Of a stretch of DNA of 64,000 nt, positions 47,106 through 58,545 are shown piece by piece (position 1 is the stretch's first letter; each line of letters begins with the position of its first letter). The position numbers and the translations under genes were made by a program. The notes beneath the pieces were generated by a model. The model saw only the letters and a program-made list of their open reading frames with translations. It ran no database searches and was not told the DNA's origin. This DNA is from Tenrec ecaudatus (lineage: Eukaryota; Chordata; Mammalia; Afrosoricida; Tenrecidae). Where the stretch lies: positions 16,701,001-16,765,000 of the forward strand of contig NC_134546.1 in NCBI RefSeq assembly GCF_050624435.1, written 5' to 3'.

Positions 47106-47504
47106 TTGCTGCCACATTGAAGAATCACACCGACACTGGGAAACACTCCCCTGACGTGCATGCGTGAACCTGCAGGACATCGTTTATGCGGAGCGAAGTT
47201 AGTCCAACACGGACAAGGACCGGTATTGTATGTGGCCACTCCAGTCTCGCTCTAGTTTTTAACCAAGACAAGTTTTTCAAAACAATGAAAGAAATAAAAA
47301 AATGTTGACAGTCACGGGGAGGCCGGGAGGACAAGTCTCAGGCTGTCTGGTCGCCCGGGTACCGGACGGCGATGGGGCAGAGAATGACGGCGTCCCAGCA
47401 AGAGGGTGGCAGGTCGGATGGGTTGACTGCAGAGTAGACCATCTGCTTGGAAAACCTTCACCCAACTCCCAAGAAAAGGGCTTTATTTGGGGGATTTTGG
47501 GGGT

Positions 47505-47725
47505 AATTTAAAAAATATTATTTTACTGGGGGCTTGTACAACTCTTATCAGAAGCCATCCATCCATCCATTGTCTCCAGCACATTTGTACATACGTTGCC
47601 ATCATCATTTTCCAAGCATGTTCTTTCTACTTGAGCCCTTAGTATCGTATCAGCTTCTCATTTTCCCCTCCCTCCTTTCCTCCCTCATGAACCTTGGATA
47701 ATTTACAAATTATTATTATTATTTT
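47505..47725 (-). mobile_element. L1 3' end
   Basis: TATTTTACTGGGGGCTTGTA, ATCCATCCATCCATTG, CATCATCATTTTCCAAG and CTTGGATAATTTACAAATT in order. Confidence 0.9.
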
Positions 47726-48727
47726 CATGTCTTGGTGTTTTTTTAAATCAAGTAAACATTAAAAATTCAAGTCAAAACCAAAGAAACCAAAGTAGACCCT
47801 GAAGACTGCCAGAGGGATGGGAGGGCCAGACCACCCGGCTCCCCATCGCTGGATGACTGCTCAACCAGGGCGGACTTCTCAACTTCTCGATGGCTCGGAG
47901 GCCCTGGCTGAAACTGAAGATTGCACACCTCAGGGCGCAAAGGGTTACAACCTGTCCTTGCTCAAAAGTCACAGGAAGTTACTAAATGAACCAAAAGAAG
48001 AACCAGCCAGATGACAGGCCACCCTTGGGCCCTTCCACTTCCCCCAGCCCCCACCAGCGGTTGCCTCACCGAGGGTCGGGTCGGGTCGAAACAGGCCAGA
48101 TACAATCTGTATAGCTCACAGCTGAAAGGTGACCCAACTGTGGGCAGCCCCACCCCACAGGGCTGCCCACATCCCCCTGGGACCCAGGAAGCCCAAGACC
48201 CTCTGCGCCACATGGCCGGGGGCAGGGGCCACACCGCAACCACACAGGCAGCCTCTGGGGCCTGCTTTCTCCTGCTGGACGGTCCCTGGCCTTCATTCTG
48301 AGACTCTGCTAATCTGTCCCTAGATAGCAATCTGGTTCAGTCCCCAAGGGGGGCTGGCTGCTTCATCTTCTCTGACCAGAAGCCAGGGTCAGGCAGTGAG
48401 GTTTGGGCGGGGGAGGCTCCCAGAGCCTGTGCTGAGGTTTGTCTCAGAAGGCAGGCCAGGCCCCAACACCTCTGCCCATTGCCTCTCCACCCCGCACCTG
48501 ACCTTGATGAGGCAGCTCTCAGAGGATAGCCTTTCCCCCCACCGCCCAACAGCCGAGATGAGAGCCACCACCACCCCGCCCCCCGCCATTCCTTGTAGCA
48601 ATCAATTCTGGAGCCCCCAGGAGGGGAGCGGGACAGGACAGCACCAGGACAAATCTCCCCTAGAATCTGCCCCGGGACCTCGCTCAGAGCTGTTTCCAAG
48701 CATTATCTGTTGCATGCAACAAACCAA
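47726..48727. other. Intergenic, no recognisable element
   Basis: About 1 kb with chance frames only. Confidence 0.45.
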
Positions 48728-48923
48728 GCTCCCTGCCATCGAGTTGGTGACTCACAGCACAGGGTAGACCTGACCCCCTGCGGCTCCGAGACTGGAACTT
48801 TTTGCTGGAGGAGAAAGCCCGTCTCCCCCTCCCCCACCCCCCCTCCCAGGAGCGGCTGGTAGTTTTAAACTGTTCACCCAGCATCAGGCAGGTAACAAGC
48901 AACTGCTCCAGCACCGGGGACGC
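48728..48923 (-). mobile_element. AfroSINE copy
   Basis: Tail TGCCATCGAGTTGGTGACTC, a C-rich expansion near 48820-48845, GGAGCGGCTGGTAGTTTTAA, then the head. Confidence 0.7.
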
Positions 48924-48940
48924 CATCATCTGTGGAATCC

Positions 48941-49115
48941 CACGGCCATCGAGTCGGCGCTGACTCATCGCAGCCCCTGTGGGTTCTGAGACCATAACTG
49001 TTTATGGGAGTAGAAAGTCCAGTCCTTCTCCCGAAGGGCTGCTGGTGGTTTAGAACTGCCGACCAGGCAGATCGCAGTCCAGCTCCTAAACCACCACACC
49101 ACCAAGCTGTTCAAT
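48941..49115 (-). mobile_element. AfroSINE copy
   Basis: CGGCCATCGAGTCGGCGCTG tail, TTTATGGGAGTAGAAAGTCC, GCTGGTGGTTTAGAACTGCC, and ACCACCACACCACCAAG head. It follows the previous copy head-to-tail. Confidence 0.85.
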
Positions 49116-49517
49116 ACGCTACAGAATCGTTCGCATGAGTGAACTGAAGAATGACATTTACACTACCATCGGCAGCCTTCAAAACCCTGTACCCGTCAAC
49201 CCTCCCACCCACCTCGCTCCCTCCTCCCTCCGGGAGGAGTCCTGGTCAGTAAGGTGGCACCTCATCTTCTCTCCACAGTCTCCTCTTCCCCACGCTCGCC
49301 CCCTCTCCCATGTTTCTGTCATTTCTCCCCCCTCAGAGCACACAGAGCCCCAACCTGTATCATCCTATGTGAAATTGGCTGGAGCTAGAAAGTGCTAGGA
49401 TACCCCCCCATTCCTCCACCCCCCCCCACACACACACACATCACACACTCAGAAGGAACACAAACTGGGGTGGCAGGGTGGGGAGGATGGGATGGCGAAA
49501 TTTAATTTCACCGAATT

Positions 49518-49720
49518 TTTTACACTGTTTTATTAACATTTCACCCACATGACAAACAATTCAATAATTCCATCTTATTGACAAGAGTTGTACAATTATC
49601 ACCACGCCCCATGCTAGAACAGATTCTTCTTCCTTGTACTCACTGCTGTATAATTGTGGTGAAATGTATACAACAAAACATTCTCCAATTCTGTAACTTC
49701 TACATGTAGCAGTCATGAAT
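49518..49720 (-). mobile_element. Old L1 3' fragment
   Basis: TTTTATTAACATTTCACCCA, AGTTGTACAATTATCACCAC and TTGTACTCACTGCTG resemble the start of the old L1 3' regions at 6670 and 23440. A C/CA-rich stretch at 49405-49445 precedes it. Confidence 0.55.
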
Positions 49721-50074
49721 CTTTATTATTATTAATTATTATGATTGCCAGAGCCTCAAAAGAGCATCACAAACACCAAACAAACATCTGTAAGTAAATG
49801 ACAGGAAGAAAAAGGGTGATGATGGCAACTTAGGCAAAGGTGCTTGACCCGATGGACGTGTGGATTGTGATAGGAGCTGTGAGGACCCCAATAAGATGAT
49901 TAATAAGAATAATAACAGAAAGATACTGCCAGTGACCCCCTGGGGGTGGGACTTGCTCCCATCAGACAGTCCCACAGCTGTTCCTGGGGCTCACATCCTC
50001 CGGGTGGCTGTGCACAGGGTGGGGGTGGGGTGGGGGCTGTTGAAAGAACCCAGGGCTGAAGGGCAGGCCCTCCA

Positions 50075-50190
50075 ATTCCAAACCCAACACTGCCTCCACG
50101 TTGCTGTGTGGCCTGGGGCTGTCCCTGAACTTTCCTGGGCTGTAAGGTTTCATCTGCAAAATAAAGGATGCGACCATCCCACCCATCCCT
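50075..50190 (+). mobile_element. MIR fragment
   Basis: TTGCTGTGTGGCCTGGGGCT, then AACTTTCCTGGGCTGTAAGG and TTTCATCTGCAAAATAAAGG: the usual order of the MIR core and 3' part, decayed. Confidence 0.6.
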
Positions 50191-50350
50191 TCCCTTCCCT
50201 GTGTCAGCACAGCACCCTTGGGCTACAGACACGCAAATGGACAGAAATGGTCTGACATGTTGACTTGATCCCAATCACCCCATATCTGGCTTAAGTTGAG
50301 GGCTGGATGAGCCAGGTGCCGATTCCCATCAGGAGGGTGAGATGGGACAG

Positions 50351-50865
50351 TGAGATAGTTCAGGTTTATTGTGCCAACCTGGATGATAAACACATGTGGA
50401 ATTAATTGAAGGGCTGAGAGAGAAACGGCTCGGTGAGCCTCACCTTTTGAGTTCTCCGGTATCTGGCTGTCTGATGGCCAGACCAGGTTTCAGCTGCCTT
50501 AGCCAGTTCCCTGCTTCACCTGGCATGGCTCACTTCCTGCAAGACATCCCCAAGGAGAAGCCTCATGAACCTACGCTGATGCAGCCCTGGGTGCTGGAGC
50601 AGCCGTGTGGAGACCGCTGCCAGCGCTGAGATGCTTACACAGTCACTGACTCAGCTTTCCTCCGGCAGTCGGCATCATAGTGTGTGTTTTGTGAGATGGA
50701 GGAGAACTTTGTGGATTGGTGTCAGACATATGTTGGACTTGTGGGCTTGGGCAGCACTGGGTTAGGATGTTTTCTTGATGTACACTTACCCTTTCTATAA
50801 AACTCTCTCTTATATGCATGTGAGTTTCTGTGGCTTTGTTTCCCTAGTGTACCCAGACTGACACG
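50351..50865 (+). mobile_element. Solo LTR, ERVL/MLT2-like family, copy D
   Basis: Starts TGAGATAGTTCAGGTTTATT and ends ACCCAGACTGACACG. The 5-bp duplication GACAG is exact (50346-50350, 50866-50870). TATAAAACTCTCTC near 50798 may be the promoter TATA region. Confidence 0.85.
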
Positions 50866-50870
50866 GACAG

Positions 50871-52430
50871 ATACACCCTGGAGAGGGCTTAGCCCCTGGG
50901 GTGAATGGGAGAGAGGTGGAAATGAGAAGGAGGATGTGGCCAGAGCACCGAGCATGAGGCTTTCTGGGGTCGCTCTGCACCGCCGGGGACCTCCCTTCCA
51001 GGTGTGAGTCCCTGACGCAGTGCGTGATTGAGTGTGGCTGTATTTGGATCCCACCAGACACACCCCCGAACTCCAGCCCAGGGAGGGGACCGGCTGAGGA
51101 GCCCTGGGGACACCTGTGCATGCACACCACTCCTCTGCTCTGAGAGGAAGGCGAGCCACCTCGCAGGGTCCTTGGCTTCACCTGTAGGCAACCATACCAG
51201 CCATCAGACAAGCTTGCCTGTACACCCAGGGCGTCCTTGTGCCCAGAGGGTGCTCTCCATGGAGTGGAGGGTGTCTTCAGCTGGTTCTAAGGAGGGTCAC
51301 CCACTTGTCCCAGCACCTCTGCCTTCCCCTGTCCTCGGCCCAGCCTAGGGGAGACACCAAGTGAGTTGGGGGCACAGCTTCCGTCAGAGGGGCTCAACTC
51401 CTCACAACAGGGGCGCTTGTGGGAAGGCGACTGGCTTCTCTGGGCCTCAGTTTCCTCCTTCATGAAAATGAAAAAAGTAGGGCCAATTCAGCAAGCAGTT
51501 CTGGGGGCTGAATGAGATAATCGGGTCAAGTACTGAGGACAAGGCCAGAGCGAGCTAGTCTCTTCCATCAGGTTCACACACTGCTGCAGGAGACCCCACG
51601 GCTGGGGCAATCCAGGAGCCTCGCTAAAACCCCGTCAGCGATGGTGATGCAGATGTCCCGGCCAGGGTACATGATGGTGCCTGGAAACGCCTGGATGCAG
51701 ACATAGCAGCTCGCACCCTCCCTGGGAGCGGCACACTGGGACTGGGAGGGCCACGGGGTTCACCGGATAGGTCTCGACAGAATCGGGGCACAAGTGCCTA
51801 TCTTTCAAAGAATCTGGGGCCAGATGGTTAGATCCACTGCATCTAGATGGCTGCAGTTTTCCCTTGGCCTCCCTGGCCAAGAAAGCCTGGGACTTGTCCT
51901 CTTTCGGGCTGCCCTGCCTCCAGCAGGATACCGCCCTGAGAGCTTCTCCTCAGTTTGTGCAGACTCAGTGGGAGGGAGGGGGTGAGAATGAATGAGAGGC
52001 CGGGAGTGGACCAGGAACCCCTGTTCCACAGGGGCCAAGGTTACCTGGACTCAGGAGCATGAACAGAGTCCAGAAGCCCCCTCCCCAGGTCATCCTCCCC
52101 ACGCTTTCTGGGCAGTGCCACCAGCATCCAGGCTTCAGGGTGGCCCTCAGCAGGGGGAGACCTAAGGAGGACTGAAGCAGGCAGGGTGGGAGCTCCGAAC
52201 TGGAACTGCACTGATTTCAGGAGCATTTCCTGCCCCCGTGGATTGTGGGCTGGGTTTCGTGTGGCCCTGCCTGTTCCGCAGACCTGTCCTTACTCAGACC
52301 CATTGAAGAGGTGAAAGGCAGCTAAAGGCTGTCCTTAGACCCCCTTCACACCTGGGTCTGGACCCACCCCAGTGATGACCTTTCAGACAAACAATAGACA
52401 GGCTATGGCTCGAGGTCCCCAGGCAGTAAG
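50871..52430. other. Intergenic with one MIR fragment
   Basis: At 51420-51550 the text CTCTGGGCCTCAGTTTCCTC and GGCTGAATGAGATAATCGGG marks a MIR fragment. The remainder shows no recognisable gene or element. Confidence 0.5.
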
Positions 52431-52433
52431 AAG

Positions 52434-52805
52434 TTTTCTATGAACTTTTTGACTCCGACACCAGTGCAGTGCTGTTTGCATCGTGCCTGCGTGCAGACTC
52501 CCCTCCAGGGAGCATGCGGGCTCAGACTGGAGCAGCTGCCCTCGCCCCCTGCGAGTGTGCGCCTCACCCTCGCCCTCCCGGCCGGCCCACGGGGGTCGCT
52601 ATGAATCAGCACCGACTCCACGGCACTGAGTTGTTCTTGCCATTACGCCTATTAAGTGGGCAGAGCCTCCCCCGCCCACATGCTGTTGGTGGGCATATCA
52701 AACTTTTTTGGATAAAAACTTCTAAACATATACATTTACACACATATAGACACGCGTGTGTTGTGAGTGTGTAATATGAAAGGGTCTCAAAAAGTTCATA
52801 GAAAA
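52434..52805. repeat. 19-bp perfect inverted repeat bounding about 370 bp
   Basis: TTTTCTATGAACTTTTTGA at 52434-52452 is the exact reverse complement of 52787-52805. The interior contains an AfroSINE tail at about 52590-52640 (CGCTATGAATCAGCACCGAC). It may be the end pair of a mariner-like element. Confidence 0.6.
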
Positions 52806-53012
52806 ATTCCATTAGCAAAAAAAAGAAAAATTCCATTAGCTTTTCATTCATTTTTCAATAAATTTTTAAAGTTTCATCGACATGTCACCTATCACACAAG
52901 CCCGTGGATCAAGCCTATTACGGAGAGTTGTGCATTCACCACCACAATCGATTTTAGAATACTTTCTTCTCTCTTGTACTTAACACAAAAAAAATGTCTG
53001 GCTTAAAACGTG

Positions 53013-53458
53013 TTGGTTTATCCAGCTAGACCAGAGCATGTACACTCTACAGATATGAGCTGGAAACACAGGGAATCCTGGACAGATGAACCCCTCAGGA
53101 CCAATATTGTGAGTGGAGATACCAGGAGGGGAAGGGGAAGGTGGGAGGAGAAAGGGGGAAGCAATCACAAGTATTTGCATATAACCCCCTCCTTGGAGGG
53201 ACGAACAACAGGAAAGTGGGTGAAGGGAGACATCGGTCAGTGTAAGACAGGAAAAAATAATAATAACTTATAAATTATCAAGGGTTCATGAGAGAGGGAG
53301 GGTGAGAGAGGGAGGGGAAAAATTAGTTGATACCAAGGGCTCAAATAGAAACTGTTTTGAAAACGATGATGGCAACAAATGTACAAATGTGCTTGACACA
53401 TGGATAGATGTATGGATAGTGATAAGAGGTATATGAGCCCCCAATAAAATGATTTTTT
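53013..53458 (+). mobile_element. L1 3' UTR and end, plus sense
   Basis: Reverse complement of the 56.1-56.5 kb L1 end: ACACAGGGAATCCTGGACAG, then the CTTATAAATTATCAAGGGTT part, ending CCCCCAATAAAATGATTTTT, which also contains its polyadenylation signal. Confidence 0.9.
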
Positions 53459-54169
53459 AAATGTAGGTTTGTATATGTGTGTCGTTTTAAGGCTTTTGAG
53501 AGGGAGAGGATTCTGACCTCTGGTATCACCTTCAAAATATTCCCAGCATAGAGCTAATGCCGCAATCTTGGCTGGGCTCTTGGAAAAGGACACCAGTGGG
53601 ACACTGGTGAGATCCACACAAAGTTTAGGGTTTAGTCCCCAGGAGGGCACCCGTGTTAGCCCGCTTGGCGTTGACCAGTGCTGGCGTCAGACAGGACTGG
53701 GTGCAGGGTGCGTGGGAACCCTCTAGACTATCGTTCTATCTGTACAACTCTTCCTGGAAGTGTAAAATTATTTCAAAATGAAAGTTTCATTTGAAAGCGT
53801 GCACACCTTTCACCAAGACTTTTTCTTCTAAGCATTTGTCACAATGCAGACTGAGGTTTCTGTACAAAAAGTTGCACCACTTGTAATAACCGCACACATG
53901 TGGAAATGATGCATGTGTCCAGGAAGAGTAGGCTGATGAAATAAGCTAAGATGCACCCTAGGGTGATACCTACCATATGGTCAGGGGGGAAAAATCACAG
54001 TATAATAACATGTGTTGGACTTTAAACGATAAATAGAACCAGGACAGAAAGCTAGATAGTTTTAACTTAATACTATTTTTTCTTAACATATGAGACGAGT
54101 GAAGAAGGAAATATACAGATCTATTCAAGTAGTTGTTATTGAGTTATACAGTTATAATGAGTTATACCA
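53459..54169. other. Intergenic, no recognisable element
   Basis: AT-rich with no gene. Confidence 0.45.
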
Positions 54170-54385
54170 TGAAGGTGATCCTGTTGGCATAGTGGTTATG
54201 CGGGAGGCTGGTGCCTGTCAAGTCAGCAGTTTGAAACCCCCAGCAGCTCCTCAGGAGAAAGACGAGGCTCTCCACTCCCATCGAGTAACCATCTCAAAGA
54301 CCCACAGGGCCCTTTCTACTCAGACCTCTAGGCTCGCTAGGAATCGGAGGCAACTCAGTGGCGGTGAGGTTTGGTTTGGTTTGGC
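54170..54385 (+). mobile_element. AfroSINE copy, full length
   Basis: GGTGATCCTGTTGGCATAGT head, AGTCAGCAGTTTGAAACCCC, TCTCCACTCCCATCGAGTAA, and a tail ending in repeated GGTTT. Confidence 0.85.
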
Positions 54386-55084
54386 TGTTCCTCCTTGGGT
54401 GTGAGGTGCAGGAAACTTAAGGGGAAAGGGGGCACTCCAGAGTGGCCCACCAATGACCCAGGAAGAGCTAGCCCAGCCCCAAAGGAAAACGGAACTTCTT
54501 AAGGGATCAAGCCTGCGCCTGGAAGGCGATGGGAAGAGCATGCGTAGTGGGAACCAGTTACATCTCTCACACACGCTTGCCCACTCCCTTTCAAAGCCCG
54601 AACATGCACAGGAGGAACCAGTTATGTCGAGTGTCAAACATCAAACGCACACTTCAGCACACCCACTAAGCAGTCACCCACACACAACCTCGCCCTCCTA
54701 TTGGTGACCAGCTGGGGAGCAAGGGTATATGAGATCATAGATTGTGACCGCATGGCCTTGTCCCACCCTCCCTCTCTGGACGCAGTCAGTTCTTGTCTGT
54801 GAGGACGCACTATCACAAACTTCGCTTTCACTCATAAAAGCTTACACTCATTTACTGTGATGCTTCTGTCGTGTGAATTCTTTCCACGCTCGAGGCAAGA
54901 ACCCAGGGAAAGCTTCTGGTGACCTAACAGACGCATTTGCATAGATACCTTTTTCACGATGAGCCTACATTCTCAGGACAAAGGACATGGAAGGCAAAAA
55001 AACTGAAAGTGATGAGACACAGATTCATATTTTTTTAATGTTGATGTTGAGTCTATCTGGACTAAGAAGGACACTATAGGACAG

Positions 55085-55310
55085 AGTGGATATGTCTCAT
55101 GGGGCTTCCAAGGCTGACCTGTCTCTGGAGAAGGACAGAGGAGAGGGGCAAGCAGAAGAGGAAGGCCTTCAACAAGATGGATTGACGCAGTGGCCGCGAT
55201 GATGGGTTCGCGCATGGGAACGATTGTGAGGCTGGCACAAGACCAGGCAGTGCTTCATTCTGTGGCCTGGGGTCACGATGGGTCAGAACCGGTGGACCCA
55301 ACAACACTCC
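55085..55310 (+). mobile_element. RTE 3' end
   Basis: CTGTCTCTGGAGAAGGACAG, then AGATGGATTGACGCAGTGGC, ACGATTGTGAGGCTGGCACA and finally GATGGGTCAGAACCGGTGGA. The final part is the segment that AfroSINEs share as their tail. The 5' part 54386-55084 has nothing recognised. Confidence 0.75.
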
Positions 55311-55339
55311 TTATGGAAGCAGACAGTCACGTCTTTCTT

Positions 55340-55415
55340 CCGCAGAATGGCTGGCTGGGTGAGTTTGAACCACCAACCAAAGGTTTAACCACTGGGCCAC
55401 CAGGGCTCCCCATGT
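55340..55415 (-). mobile_element. AfroSINE fragment (head part)
   Basis: GGCTGGCTGGGTGAGTTTGA then AAAGGTTTAACCACTGGGCC and ACCAGGGCTCCC on plus. It follows closely after the RTE end. Confidence 0.75.
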
Positions 55416-55841
55416 GGCCCAGCAACTCCACGCCCACATGTCTACCAGGAGAAACGAAAGCATATGTCCACACAAACATGTGTAAACAGAGTTTCCTAGC
55501 AGCATGGTCACAGCGTACACACCGCCAGTGTCCATCAACTTATAATGGGAAATCCTTTAGCAATGCAAAAACTGAAGTCCTGACCCATGCCACCAGGAGA
55601 GGGGAGCAGGGGGTGGGGGGGCCTTGAAAACAATTGCTGGAAGCCAGAAGCCAAAGGCCCCCTATGATATGATTCCATTTATGTCCAGAAACACCCAGAC
55701 AATGCAAACCCATAGAAATAGGTGGCAGGAGAGCAGCTCGGGGCTGAGGGTGGGCAGTGAGGGCAACTGCTGGGCTATGCAGTTTTGTTTGAGGGATGAT
55801 GAAAAAATTCTGGATGATGACAGAAAGGCCAGATGTTTGAC

Positions 55842-55975
55842 ATCACCAGACGCTCCTCAGGAGAAAAAGGAGGCCTTCTTCTCCCGCCCAGAGTTACGGT
55901 TTCAGAAACGGACAGGAGCACTTCTAGCCAGTCCTGTAGGGTCTGTGAGTCGGAATCAACTCAATGGCCGCATCA
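55842..55975 (+). mobile_element. AfroSINE copy, 3' part
   Basis: ATCACCAGACGCTCCTCAGG, then AGAGTTACGGTTTCAGAAAC and GTGAGTCGGAATCAACTCAA. Confidence 0.8.
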
Positions 55976-56081
55976 CAGCCTCAGAAATAGTCTAAGATCC
56001 ACTGGGTGGGGTACTTGATAAATGGGACTGAGTGGTTTGTGAATTTTTTTGTGTGTGTGAATCTTTTTCTTCTTTAAAAAA

Positions 56082-58165
56082 ATCATTTTATTGGGGGTTT
56101 GTACAACTCTTATCACAATCCATCCATCCATTGTGTCAAGCACATCTGTATATTTGTTGTCGTCATCATTCTCCAAACATTTTCTTTCTGCTTGAGCCTT
56201 TGGTATCAGCTCCTCATTTTTCCCCTCCCTCCCCCACCCTTCCTCCCTCATGAACCCTTGATAATTTATATTGTTTTTTCATGTCTTACACTGACCAATG
56301 TCTCTCTTCACCCACTTTTCTGTTGTCCATCCCCCAGGGAGGGGATTATATGTAGATCACTGTGATCAGGTCCCCCTTTCTCCCTCCACCTTCCCTCCTG
56401 GTATTTCTGTTCTCATTATTGGTCCTGGATTCCCTGTGTTTCCAGCTCTGATCTGTACCAGTGTACATCCTTTGGTCTATATTTGTAAGGTAGGATTGGG
56501 ATCATGATAGTGGAGGGGAGGAAGCATTAAAGAACTAGAGGAAAGTTCTGTGTTTCATCGTTGCCATCCTGCACCCTGGCTGGCTCATCTCCTCCCCGAG
56601 ACCTTTCTGTAAGGGGATGTCCAGTTGCCTACAGATGGGCTTTAGGTGTCCACTCTGCACTCCCCCTCATTCACATTGATATGATTTTTTGGTCTTTGAT
56701 GCCTGATACCTGATCCTATCGACACATCGTGATTACACAGGCTGTTGTGCTTCTTGTGTGTGGGCTTTGTTGCTTCTCAGCTAGATGGATGTCCACTCGT
56801 TTAACTTCAAGCCTTTAAGACCCCAGACACTATATATCTTTTGATAGCTGGGCACCATCAGCTTTCTTCACCACATTTGCTTATGCAACTGCTTTGTCTT
56901 CGGCGATCATGTTGGGAAAGTGAGCATCATGGAATGCCAGTTTAAGAGAACAAAGTGTTCTTGCATTGAGAAAGTACTTGAGTAGAGGCCCAATGTCCAT
57001 CTGCTACCTTAGTACTAAACCTATAAATATATGCGCATAGATCTATTTCCCCATCATCATATATTTACATATGTACATGCCTGTACTTAGACCTCTCTAA
57101 ATGCCCATTGCCTCCTAGTTCTTTCCTCTACTTCCTTTTACTTTCCTCTTGTCCTACTATTAAGTGGTTCTCAACCTTCCTAATGCCTCGACCCTTTAAT
57201 ACACTTCCTCATGTTGTGAGACCCCCCCAATAAAGTTATTTTCATTGCTATTTCATAACTGTAATTTTGCTACCGTTATGAATGGGATGACCCCTGTGAA
57301 AGGATTGTTCGACCCCCAAAGGGGTCAAGACCCACAGGTTGAGAACCACTGCACTATCATGCTGAGCCCTCATTTGGGTTTCAGTTATTTCTCTCAGTTA
57401 CATTGCCCTGGCTCAAGTCCTACCAGGCCTCCTACACACCCCTCGACATTGAATTTGGATCACTTGTTGCTCCCTTGTCCCTGGGTTTGTTAATACCCAC
57501 TTCCTTTCGCCTGCCTCCCCCTCTCCCATGTCCTCCTGGAACTGTCAGTCCCATTGTTTCCTCCTCCAGATTGTTTATCCAGCCTATCTTATCTAGATAG
57601 ACCTGCAGAGATAATAATATGCACAAAAACAAGACAGAGCAAAACAAAGCAACAAAAGAAAACAAAAACCAACAACAACAAAACCAAGGACAAAGAAAGA
57701 AAAGCTTATAAATAGTTCAGGGTCTGTTTGTTGACTTTTAGGAGTGTTTTCTGATTGAGTCTGATGGGGTGCTGCACCCTAGCCCCAAAGTCTATTTTTG
57801 GTACTCCCTGGGGACTTTGTTGCTTTGCTCCCCTTGCTATTCTGTTGCACATCCTTAGTGTTTTGCCTCGGTGTGGTGGGGTCAGATTGGGAGCAATCCC
57901 TGCACTGTCTGCAGCGTTGTTCCCCGTTTGTGTTATGGGTCAGTGAGGGATGTCATGTCTCCTAGTGGGGCCAGCCTATGGTCCTGTGTGCATTGGCTGC
58001 TCTGAGCGGGAATATCGTCATCAAGGCTTGGTGGGCCAGGATGTGCTCCACTCTCTCTTCCTCCCCCTTCATTTGCTCCCATGTGCTCCGATCAGCCATA
58101 TCCCTTTCCCTGAACTGTAGCTTCAGTACTGTCCTCTGAAGTGAATTCTTCTCCAGGGAAGGGGG
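56082..58165 (-). mobile_element. L1, about 2 kb of the 3' part
   Basis: The longest and apparently youngest L1 piece. From its 3' end on plus: ATTTTATTGGGGGTTTGTAC, ATCCATCCATCCATTG, a long non-coding 3' UTR with landmarks such as AGCTGGGCACCATCAGC and TATCTTATCTAGATAGACC, up to the GTGCTCCGATCAGCCATATC region. No long open frame was seen; the piece appears to be 3' UTR plus perhaps the end of ORF2. A SPIN copy interrupts it. Confidence 0.85.
57163..57351 (-). mobile_element. SPIN-type hAT transposon inside L1
   Basis: AGTGGTTCTCAACCT at the left (first C missing) and CAGGTTGAGAACCACTG at the right, in reverse orientation to the other two copies. Flanks TACTATTA and CACTATCA match at six of eight bases, both differences being C/T; other L1 copies suggest CACTATCA as the original target. 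Confidence 0.85.
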
Positions 58166-58394
58166 GCTGTCCACGGATTGGAGCCAGGGATTGGAGCCAA
58201 CCCCTCAGACCTCTTTATTGGTTCCCTGCTTCATGCCAGTGCGTTGCATTCAGTTTGTGAATTTTTATATCTAAGAAAAGAAGAAAATGCTTCTATCCAA
58301 ACATCGTAGGTCATTCCTTCTCAGAATTTTCCTTAAAAAAAATCATCTTTCCTACTTTTCTCATACGTAGCGGGACTAGAGAGAAACCCTGCTG

Positions 58395-58545
58395 ATGTAG
58401 AGGTGATAAGTTGGGCTGTGATCCACATGGTCGGCAGTTCAAAACCACCAGCAGCTCGTTGGGAGAAAGACTGGGCTTTCTACTCTTGGGAACAGTTACA
58501 GTCTCAGGAACCCACAGGGGGTTGCTCTGAGTGTGAGCTTTGAGT
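58395..58545 (+). mobile_element. AfroSINE copy
   Basis: TGGTCGGCAGTTCAAAACCA, CTTTCTACTCTTGGGAACAG and AGTCTCAGGAACCCACAGGG; the tail end is damaged. Confidence 0.75.
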
